NCBI GenBank assembly: GCA_964654015.1 | Contig: CAZZHQ010000153.1 | Coordinates: 1-5,429 of the forward strand | Source: JAUUZT01 sp964654015 | Lineage (GTDB): Bacteria; Chloroflexota; Dehalococcoidia; GIF9; AB-539-J10 | Length of the DNA: 5,429 bases | Direction: 5' to 3' | Shown: positions 1-5,429 of the stretch, piece by piece | Layout of the letters: the number at the start of each line of letters is the position of its first letter | Position numbering within the stretch: the first letter of the stretch is position 1 | Notes under the pieces: generated by a model | Seen by the model: the letters and a program-made list of their open reading frames with translations, nothing else | Told to the model about the DNA's origin: nothing | The model's database searches: none | Made by a program: the position numbers and the translations under genes

Positions 1-272
1 ACATTGGTTTCCGATGAAATATTACCTATCTCAATAGTAATTGGAAGTAGTAATTGGTTTTCCTCTTCAGGTGTTATCAGGCTTGCAATGTATTGAAGCT
101 CTTTATTTTTAAAAGTATACATACTACCATCACAAGATATAACGTGAGGATGAGTTTCATTCAACAAATCGTGTAGTGACTTCTGCCTCTGTGCTAGTCC
201 CGAATTTACTATACGCAGTTCACCTTCTAAACACCGTTGCAGCAGTTTTTCATAGGGAAAACTGTAAACCAT
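1..272 (-). CDS. DUF61 / UPF0216 family protein, 3' end beyond window
   Basis: An open frame of 90 codons starts at the ATG at 272-270 and continues without a stop to the left edge, so the C-terminus is missing. The product resembles the small, mainly archaeal DUF61 (UPF0216) family of unknown function. Family-like stretches are KSLHDLLNE (about residues 31-39), HPHVISCDGS (41-50), FKNKELQYIASLI (54-66) and LLLPITIEIG (74-83). These fit the family pattern of R/K-S-L-x-E-L-L, a P-x-V-x-x-x-D-G-S turn, an aromatic/ELE-x-(L/I)-A helix and an L-P-I-x-I-E-I strand. From memory the family is roughly 130-150 residues, so about a third is absent. The start is supported by AGGGAG at 285-280, 7 nt upstream. 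The gene begins 4 nt after the atpD stop, so it is probably translated with the ATPase operon. No catalytic residues can be named and no membrane segment is seen. The family call is by eye; the open frame itself is certain. Confidence 0.8.
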   Translation of the reverse strand, partial: MVYSFPYEKLLQRCLEGELRIVNSGLAQRQKSLHDLLNETHPHVISCDGSMYTFKNKELQYIASLITPEEENQLLLPITIEIGNISSETN

Positions 273-276
273 ATAT

Positions 277-906
277 CTACTCCCTTGCTACTAAAACTTT
301 CACGCGTTTCAGTCTTCCTTTTTCTTCTCTATCCCTTTCTTCAAATTTCATACTCAAATATTTTATAGTTAATTGAAGAGAAGGAATGATTAAGTATTCA
401 AGGGCATTTGATATCCTTTTTGCCTTATTTATCTCGGCGCCCAATAACTCCATACTACTTTGTACCTCGGCGAGGTCTATAGTTGCTTGAAGGCACACTT
501 CGAATAATTCTGAGCTATGGTCAAGCCATGCAGAAGTATCAATCAGGTCATAACCCCTAATGACTGCTTCTCTTTCTTCAAGATCAAGGGAGTTAATTTT
601 CACCCCTGCTATATTACGCCCGCCTAAACTAAAATATATATCTTTTTCACTAGCTAAAAAATGTTTTTCCAGTGCTAAATATCCGTGATAGCCAATAGTA
701 AAAGACAATGCTTTATAGGCCTCCAAATAGGCGTTGATAAGTAACTCTTTCGCCTTTACCGTTTCTCTGGCACTTTGCAGGAATTCCATTGTAAGTATTG
801 CAAGCCTATCTTTAACTATTTTTTGCACACGTGTAGATAACGTGAGCCTGCGCCTCAACTTAACAAGCTCAATCTTAGTTGGCCTGACGCTGATAAGTTG
901 TACCAT
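277..906 (-). CDS. atpD: A/V-type ATP synthase subunit D (central rotor shaft)
   Basis: This 209-residue protein matches the usual length (about 200-220) and pattern of the ATP-synt_D family. Subunit D forms the long coiled-coil axle that turns inside the A3B3 head and, with F, links to the c-ring through C. The N-terminal helix carries the family motif VRPTKIELVKLRRRL (residues 7-21), followed by TRVQKIVKDR (25-34). The C-terminal helix carries KRISNALEYLIIPSL (163-177) and TIKYLSMKFEERDREE (180-195), then a basic tail. The middle (about 85-125) is less conserved, as expected for the globular bulge of D. The ATG at 906-904 lies 3 nt after the atpB stop and has AAGGA at 921-917, 10 nt upstream, inside the last codons of atpB. 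No truncation or frameshift is seen. The TAG stop lies 4 nt before the DUF61 start. Confidence 0.96.
   Translation of the reverse strand: MVQLISVRPTKIELVKLRRRLTLSTRVQKIVKDRLAILTMEFLQSARETVKAKELLINAYLEAYKALSFTIGYHGYLALEKHFLASEKDIYFSLGGRNIAGVKINSLDLEEREAVIRGYDLIDTSAWLDHSSELFEVCLQATIDLAEVQSSMELLGAEINKAKRISNALEYLIIPSLQLTIKYLSMKFEERDREEKGRLKRVKVLVARE
280..285 (-). promoter_or_regulatory. Ribosome binding site of the DUF61 gene, inside the atpD 3' end
   Basis: AGGGAG lies 7 nt upstream of the ATG at 272, formed by the last Arg-Glu codons of atpD. It decides the start of the DUF61 frame and argues that this gene is translated from the ATPase transcript. Confidence 0.65.
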
Positions 907-909
907 TTG

Positions 910-2319
910 TTAGCTATCCTTCTTATTCAAATGCTTGGGCAGATATTTATCAATAAAGGTTTCTTTAATCAGCTTAAGGTCCTCAACAGGCAACATCGAG
1001 AAGAGTCCCCAGGCTATATCCAAGGTATTTGCAATATTTCTCTTCTCAAATTCAGATTGTGATAGAAAAGTAGTTTCAAAAGAATCGGCATAAGATAGAT
1101 ATATCTTATCCCTTTCGCTTAATGCCTCCGCTCCTATAATGGTTGATATCTCCCGCAGGTAACATCCTTCAGCATAGGCGGAATACAATTGCATGAAAAC
1201 GTTATTGTGGTCCTCCCGGGTCTTATCAGGTCCAATTCCCTCCTTCATCATCCTGGAAAGAGATAGGAATACATCGATCGGGGGATAAATTCCCTTCCTC
1301 TCTAGACTGCGGGAAAGAACGATTTGTCCTTCGGTAATATAGCCTGTGAGATCTGGTATCGGATGTGTAATATCGTCATCAGGCATAGTCAATATTGGCA
1401 TTATTGTGATGGAACCTTCTTTCCCTGAGATTCTGCCTGCTCTTTCGTAGATGGTAGCAAGGTCTGTATACATATATCCAGGATATCCTCTCCTGGAAGG
1501 GATTTCTTCTCTCATGGCTGAAAGCTCGCGGAGAGCTTCACAATAGTTAGTCATATCGGTCATTACCACTAGAACATGCATATTATGTTCCCAAGCCAAA
1601 TATTCGGCTGCCGTTAAGGCTAGTCTCGGAGTTGATATCCGCTCAATTACTGGGTCAGAGGCAGTATTAATATAAGCTACTGTTCTTTTTAGTGCGCCTG
1701 TTCTTTCAAGATTATTAATAAAAAAGGAGGCGTCGTCATAACTGATGCCAATGGCGGCAAATACTATAGCAAATTTTCCTGACTCTCTTTTTACTGTAGC
1801 CTGTCTTACCAGTTGTGATGCAATCCTGTTGTGAGGTAAGCCTGAGCCACTGAATATTGGTAATTTTTGTCCTCTAACGAGTACATTTAGTCCATCGATA
1901 GCTGAAATACCTGTTTCAATAAATTCTGATGGTGGTTGACGTACAGCGGGGTTTATAGGCACTCCATTAATATCGAGGTAGCTTTCCGGAATTATTGCGG
2001 GAGCTCCATCAATTGAATCTCCCATACCGTTAAAGATTCTCCCCAGCAGGTCGAGTGACACCGCTAGTTTTAGAGTTTCACCTTTAAATCTAATTTTGCT
2101 TCCCAGTAGATCGACTTCGCTAACCCCGCCAAACACCTGTATGATAGTAGCGTCGTTACTTATATCTATTGCTTGGCCTGTCTTTATTTCACCATTACTC
2201 AATTGTACATCTACTATCTCATTGAATTTAACACCGGGGATGCTATTGGCTATGATAAGAGACCCCTTAGCTTCATTAATTCCAGTTCCTTCTTTTACAT
2301 ATAGCGAAGAAAAGTCCAT
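910..2319 (-). CDS. atpB: A/V-type ATP synthase subunit B (non-catalytic, regulatory)
   Basis: This 469-residue protein is full length for subunit B, the non-catalytic partner that alternates with A in the A3B3 head. The N-terminal beta-barrel spans about residues 1-80. The nucleotide-binding domain begins near GRIFNGMGDSIDG (93-105) and INPAVRQPPSEFIETGISAIDG (122-143). At the Walker A position it has the B-specific GSGLPHN (158-164), not a G-x-x-x-x-G-K-T loop, so this is not the catalytic subunit. Further hallmarks are MTDMTNYCEALRE (253-265), SRRGYPGYMYTDLATIYERAG (275-295), TMPDDDITHPIPDLTGYITEG (311-331) and PPIDVFLSLSR (346-356). That last segment fits the ATPase alpha/beta signature, and its Arg356 is the expected arginine finger reaching the neighbouring A site. 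The C-terminal helical domain ends at FIDKYLPK (455-462). The ATG overlaps the atpA stop by 1 nt (TAATG). Confidence 0.98.
   Translation of the reverse strand: MDFSSLYVKEGTGINEAKGSLIIANSIPGVKFNEIVDVQLSNGEIKTGQAIDISNDATIIQVFGGVSEVDLLGSKIRFKGETLKLAVSLDLLGRIFNGMGDSIDGAPAIIPESYLDINGVPINPAVRQPPSEFIETGISAIDGLNVLVRGQKLPIFSGSGLPHNRIASQLVRQATVKRESGKFAIVFAAIGISYDDASFFINNLERTGALKRTVAYINTASDPVIERISTPRLALTAAEYLAWEHNMHVLVVMTDMTNYCEALRELSAMREEIPSRRGYPGYMYTDLATIYERAGRISGKEGSITIMPILTMPDDDITHPIPDLTGYITEGQIVLSRSLERKGIYPPIDVFLSLSRMMKEGIGPDKTREDHNNVFMQLYSAYAEGCYLREISTIIGAEALSERDKIYLSYADSFETTFLSQSEFEKRNIANTLDIAWGLFSMLPVEDLKLIKETFIDKYLPKHLNKKDS
917..921 (-). promoter_or_regulatory. Ribosome binding site of atpD, inside the atpB 3' end
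   Basis: AAGGA (within AAGAAGGA) lies 10 nt upstream of the atpD ATG (906) and overlaps the Lys-Lys-Asp-Ser codons ending atpB. It is weaker than the A and B sites but supports the chosen start. Confidence 0.65.
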
Positions 2320-4073
2320 TAGATTCCTCCTCTGTGAGCAACAAGGCTTTTATCCATCTCCATCCATAGTGTATTGATGCTTTGTTCGAAGATGTCGTGA
2401 GGTATCTCCTTTAGTCTGGAAATCTTATACACTATGGCAGAGGAGCGTATTTCTTCAATATCTATACCTGAAGCCACCATCTTTTGCGACAGATCATGGA
2501 ATTTTATTATTGTTTTTAGCATCAACCCTGCTTTGGATGGCATGCAATAGGTGTCAACTTCATGGTATGCGCTTTGCTGTAGAAAATCCTCGCGTATCAT
2601 CCTGGAAACTAGTAACAGCAATTTATCATCTACTGGCAAAGATTCCGGTCCAACAAGCCTGACGATTTCCTCAAGTTCGGCTTCCTTTTGCAATATCTTT
2701 AATGCATTTTTTCTTGTATCTTCCCAGCCTGGATCGAATTTATTCCACCAGTCTTTAACCGCATCCACATAAAGACTATAACTTGTAAGCCAGCTAATGG
2801 CTGGGAAATGTCTTCTATTTGCAAGAGAAACGTCCAATGAATAAAGCGCATCCACTATCCTGATAGTACTCTGAGTCACAGGTTCACTGAAGTCGGCCCC
2901 AGGGGGGCTTACGGCTCCGGCTATGGTAAGTGACCCTCTTCTTTCAGGGTTACCCGTACAAGAAACAACTCCCGCACGTTCATAAAAAGCAGAAAGCCTG
3001 GAGCCCATGTACGAGGGGAATCCCTCTTCCCCAGGCATTTCTTCTAAACGGCCTCCCATTTCTCTCATGGCTTCAGCCCATCTAGATGTAGAATCAGCAA
3101 CCAGCATAATATCAAAACCCATATCCCTGAAATATTCACCCATGGTAACTCCAACAAAAATACTGGCCTCTCTGGCTACGACCGGCATATTGGAAGTGTT
3201 AGCCAGGAATATCTCTTTCTCCTGCAACAGCTTTCCAGACTTCGGGTCCTTCAATTGTCTAAAGCTATGAAGTACATCAGCCATCTCGTTGCCTCTCTCT
3301 CCACAACCAACATAAATATTTACGTCGGTTTGTGCCCAACGAGCTACCTGCTGCAACGCCACGGTTTTGCCCGTTCCAAATCCTCCGGGAATGGCTGCTT
3401 TTCCTCCAAGAGCTAATGGAAACATGTAATCCATAATTCTCATACCTGTAGTGAGTAATCCCGAAGGATCAAAACGTTTTTTATAAGGTCTTGGTTTCCT
3501 TACAGGCCATATCTGCATTAGTTTTAATTCTTTAACATCGCCACCCTTGCATTCTACCCAGGCGACCGGGTCTTCCACAGTATAATCACCTTGACGTATC
3601 TCTTTTATTGTGCCATTTATCCCTATGGGTACCATTATCTTATGATCAATGAGGCTTGTTTCAGGAACACTACCAATAAAATCGCCCTCGGTAACTTCAT
3701 CTCCCTTTTTAACAATAGGAATGAATTGCCATTTTTTGTCTCTAGGTAAGGCTGGCGCCCTGGCTCCTCTTTTAATAAATGAGCCAGTATCTTTAGACAG
3801 GGAAAGTAAAGATTTTTGCAGGCCATCATAAATAGAGCCAATGAGACCTGGTCCTAGTTCAGCGCTCAAGATTCTACCCAATCCCCTGACTTCCTCACCT
3901 GTCTGCAGACCGAGCGTATCTTCATGCGCTTGAATTATTGCCCTATCACCTTTCAGGCCGATTATCTCCCCGACGATGCCTTCTCTGCCTATCTCAACAA
4001 TTTCGTAAACTAAAGAACCTTTCATATCATCAGCGATAATCAAAGGGCCTGAAACTCTCCATATTTTACCCAT
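2319..4073 (-). CDS. atpA: A/V-type ATP synthase subunit A (catalytic)
   Basis: This 584-residue protein is full length for the catalytic subunit that makes or hydrolyses ATP in the head of the rotary enzyme (EC 7.1.2.2 for the H+ type). The N-terminal barrel (about 1-70) is followed by the non-homologous region that separates A from F-type beta (about 110-190, with DKKWQFIPIVKKGDEV at 112-127). The Walker A loop is GGFGTGKT (230-237, Lys236). CGERGNE (257-263) carries the catalytic glutamate Glu259. MLVADSTSRWAEAMRE (323-338) is the Walker B segment with Asp327. The adenine-side and signature regions are SPPGADFSEPVTQ (389-401) and PAISWLTSYS (424-433). The helical C-terminal domain includes MIREDFLQQSAYHEVDTYC (492-510). 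The loop reads GGFGTGKT where GPFGSGKT is usual, and Ser427 stands where the signature normally has Asn/Asp/His. The ATG at 4073 has a strong SD. The gene ends in AGA GGA GGA ATC TAA, which doubles as the atpB ribosome binding site. Confidence 0.98.
   Translation of the reverse strand: MGKIWRVSGPLIIADDMKGSLVYEIVEIGREGIVGEIIGLKGDRAIIQAHEDTLGLQTGEEVRGLGRILSAELGPGLIGSIYDGLQKSLLSLSKDTGSFIKRGARAPALPRDKKWQFIPIVKKGDEVTEGDFIGSVPETSLIDHKIMVPIGINGTIKEIRQGDYTVEDPVAWVECKGGDVKELKLMQIWPVRKPRPYKKRFDPSGLLTTGMRIMDYMFPLALGGKAAIPGGFGTGKTVALQQVARWAQTDVNIYVGCGERGNEMADVLHSFRQLKDPKSGKLLQEKEIFLANTSNMPVVAREASIFVGVTMGEYFRDMGFDIMLVADSTSRWAEAMREMGGRLEEMPGEEGFPSYMGSRLSAFYERAGVVSCTGNPERRGSLTIAGAVSPPGADFSEPVTQSTIRIVDALYSLDVSLANRRHFPAISWLTSYSLYVDAVKDWWNKFDPGWEDTRKNALKILQKEAELEEIVRLVGPESLPVDDKLLLLVSRMIREDFLQQSAYHEVDTYCMPSKAGLMLKTIIKFHDLSQKMVASGIDIEEIRSSAIVYKISRLKEIPHDIFEQSINTLWMEMDKSLVAHRGGI
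2326..2331 (-). promoter_or_regulatory. Ribosome binding site of atpB, inside the atpA 3' end
   Basis: AGGAGG lies 6 nt upstream of the atpB ATG (2319) within GAGGAGGAATCTAATG. The same bases encode Arg-Gly-Gly near the atpA C-terminus. Together with the TAATG stop/start overlap this fixes the atpB start and indicates translational coupling of A to B. Confidence 0.87.
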
Positions 4074-4083
4074 GATATACCCT

Positions 4084-4090
4084 ACCTCCT
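4084..4090 (-). promoter_or_regulatory. Ribosome binding site of atpA
   Basis: AGGAGGT lies 10 nt upstream of the atpA ATG (4073), inside the 26-nt gap after atpF. This is a near-perfect Shine-Dalgarno match and confirms the annotated start. It is the only ribosome binding site in the window that sits wholly between genes. Confidence 0.85.
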
Positions 4091-4099
4091 TATGTAACT

Positions 4100-4453
4100 C
4101 TAGAGCCTCACGTCAAAACCTATCGATTGTTTTATAACCTTTTCGTAGTATCCGGTGATATCATCATACTTTGTGCCAAATTTTGACGGAACATCAATAA
4201 TTAGGGGGATTGTTTTCTTCTCTCTCTTACGGTTAGCTATGAAATCACTGATGTAGCTTATATACTCTTCCAGTATTATGATAAGGCCTACTTCTGGCTC
4301 CGTAATCAATTTGGACAGAGCCTCCCTAACGTTTTCAGCTATATTTTGGTCTATTTCTTTGATAATGTAATATTTGCTAATTCCAGCAAGCCTCATTCCG
4401 TTAATTAAATCCTCATCACCTATTGCTGCTATCCCTAATCGTGTGTTTGGCAT
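4100..4453 (-). CDS. atpF: A/V-type ATP synthase subunit F (rotor, D-binding)
   Basis: This 117-residue protein is slightly longer than the usual 100-110 of the ATP-synt_F family. Subunit F is a small Rossmann-like protein that sits on the central shaft D. Family features are LGIAAIGDEDLINGMRLAGI (residues 6-25; the I-G-D-x-D...G-x-R-L-A-G-I start is diagnostic), EPEVGLIIILEEY (52-64), TIPLIIDVPSKFG (81-93) and the terminal VIKQSIGFDV (106-115). About five residues (MPNTR) precede the first beta strand, which accounts for some of the extra length. The ATG at 4453-4451 lies 5 nt after the atpC stop. No convincing Shine-Dalgarno sequence precedes it (the upstream bases read CTGGTATTTTAACGATT), so translation may depend on ribosomes finishing atpC. 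A 26-nt gap holding the atpA ribosome binding site follows the TAG stop. Confidence 0.94.
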   Translation of the reverse strand: MPNTRLGIAAIGDEDLINGMRLAGISKYYIIKEIDQNIAENVREALSKLITEPEVGLIIILEEYISYISDFIANRKREKKTIPLIIDVPSKFGTKYDDITGYYEKVIKQSIGFDVRL

Positions 4454-4458
4454 AATCG

Positions 4459-5429
4459 TTAAAATACCAGATACCTCTTTATTTCTTCTATAGAAACGTT
4501 ATCGTAAATAGCACGAAAGATTATCCTTAAATTCCGTATCTCGGTTTCTTTAAGTACCAAGTACCATGCCATCACTAATGGAGATAATATAGTTGGAGAC
4601 AGTGCCTCTTTAAGTGACTTGAACTTATAAGTCTCGAGAATATCATCTACTGTTGTGACCCGTTTAGTTTTTTCATAGCTATTTGAAAGCTCTTTTGCAA
4701 TATTATTATACTTGCCGTCTTCCAGACGGCGTGGCATGTCAGCTATTTTGACCGCCAATAAATCGCGTATAGTTTTGTCTGTGATGATATAACCACCAGG
4801 TATGGTGTAGTCGGCTACCTCTGTTCCAATGCCTTCAATAATAGCCCTGGCTACAATTTGTAGATTAGTTAAGTCTATAATTATGCCTATTGATTGCGCT
4901 AAGGTATCGCCATCCCGTATTTTGCTTGCCATATCCAGCATAACTCTAAAATACTCGCCATCCAGACGTGCTCCAAGTAGTAATCTGGATTTAGCACTAC
5001 CGTCAGGCTCAAAATCTTCTATAATGGGTATATAATGTGCTAGCTGGCTCCTTGTGAGAAGCTCTGATACATCAGCTACATTTTCCGCACATGAAAGTTC
5101 ATCCAATAATTCATTGTCATGAATAATACCGACTGGAATAATTGGATTACGATTACTTGTTGAGCCAATTAATTGCAAAGCTGCCTTAATGTTTGCGACA
5201 TCGTATTTTTCTATATATACACTGGATAATGTTTTTATATCGGCAGGCAAAAAATCGAATGACTCTATTTCTTTTACACAATGTACAAAATAGCGCCACA
5301 AAGATTGATCTAAATCATCAAAATTGTTCAAGGAAATCCCTTCCAGGTAATTCCCTATGTCAGTTTCTCTGATAATTGATTGTATGTCGCGGATGTTAGA
5401 TATGCCCAGCATCCTGCTGAGATGCCTGG
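4459..5429 (-). CDS. atpC: A/V-type ATP synthase subunit C (central stalk funnel), 5' end probably beyond window
   Basis: This protein matches the V-ATPase d / AC39 family. Subunit C is the funnel that connects rotor subunits D and F to the membrane c-ring. Counted from the first in-window ATG (5412), it has 317 residues. Family-like segments are IEKYDVANIKAALQ (67-80), IIDLTNLQIVARAII (178-192), GGYIITDKTIRDLL (206-219) and the C-terminal KETEIRNLRIIFRAIYDN (288-305) followed by EEIKRYLV. The ATG at 5412 is probably not the true start. The frame stays open to the window edge, encoding RHLSR before that Met. This resembles the middle of the family's N-terminal R-x-R-x-M-x-x-x-L-L helix. Bases AGC AGG directly abut the ATG, leaving no SD spacing. 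Around 10-25 residues are probably missing. The gene ends in TAA, 5 nt before atpF. Confidence 0.93.
   Translation of the reverse strand, partial: RHLSRMLGISNIRDIQSIIRETDIGNYLEGISLNNFDDLDQSLWRYFVHCVKEIESFDFLPADIKTLSSVYIEKYDVANIKAALQLIGSTSNRNPIIPVGIIHDNELLDELSCAENVADVSELLTRSQLAHYIPIIEDFEPDGSAKSRLLLGARLDGEYFRVMLDMASKIRDGDTLAQSIGIIIDLTNLQIVARAIIEGIGTEVADYTIPGGYIITDKTIRDLLAVKIADMPRRLEDGKYNNIAKELSNSYEKTKRVTTVDDILETYKFKSLKEALSPTILSPLVMAWYLVLKETEIRNLRIIFRAIYDNVSIEEIKRYLVF

Noticed and set aside
273..300. Possible terminator after atpD
   Set aside because: No stem-loop with a T-run is visible, and the DUF61 start with its own SD follows at once, which argues for read-through.
176..376. Plus-strand open frame of 66 codons
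   Set aside because: It straddles the atpD 3' end and the DUF61 start antisense to both, has no recognisable family motif, and is compositionally a shadow (Ser/Leu/Phe-rich).
2096..2377. Plus-strand open frame of 93 codons antisense to the atpB start and atpA end
   Set aside because: It lies opposite conserved coding sequence and has no recognisable domain; the minus-strand A and B genes explain the region fully.
2551..3270. Two plus-strand frames (2551-2772 and 3007-3270) antisense to atpA
   Set aside because: Both are antisense to conserved subunit A coding sequence, are Ser-rich shadows and show no family resemblance.
3635..3841. Overlapping frames on both strands inside the non-homologous region of atpA
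   Set aside because: These are alternative-frame readings of the atpA codons in this region, with no RBS or domain.
4074..4099. Possible internal promoter in the 26-nt gap between atpF and atpA
   Set aside because: The gap is almost fully occupied by the SD and spacer, and no convincing promoter elements can be distinguished; the tight operon explains expression.
4829..5035. Plus-strand open frame of 68 codons antisense to atpC
   Set aside because: It is a shadow of the atpC coding frame with no recognisable motif.

Overview
This window is one continuous piece of an A/V-type (archaeal/vacuolar-type) ATP synthase operon, read entirely on the minus strand. In transcription order it carries the genes for subunit C (probably incomplete at its 5' end, running off the right edge), F, A, B and D, followed by a DUF61/UPF0216-family gene that runs off the left edge. 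Gaps between genes are 3, 4, 5 and 26 nt, plus a 1-nt TAATG overlap between A and B, so the six genes are almost certainly co-transcribed. No promoter, terminator, RNA gene, mobile element, repeat array or CRISPR was seen. No stretch over 300 bases lacks a gene.

Organism: the C-F-A-B-D order is the one known from archaeal A-ATPase clusters such as Methanosarcina, and DUF61 is a mainly archaeal family. Both point to an archaeon. Some anaerobic bacteria carry A/V-type clusters of the same kind, so a bacterium with such a cluster is not excluded. The DNA is moderately AT-rich and most genes have clear Shine-Dalgarno sequences. The lineage cannot be fixed from this window alone.

How the genes work together: A (catalytic) and B (non-catalytic, regulatory) alternate in the A3B3 head. 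D is the central rotor shaft, F binds D, and C is the funnel that couples the shaft to the membrane c-ring. The peripheral stalk (E, G/H) and the membrane subunits (I/a and K/c) are not in the window and are expected upstream, beyond position 5429. Without subunit K the coupling ion (H+ or Na+) cannot be inferred.

The region is mostly ordinary housekeeping content. The points most worth a second look are the DUF61 gene apparently coupled to atpD, the contrast between strong ribosome binding sites on A and B and none visible on F, and several substitutions in otherwise conserved motifs of subunit A.
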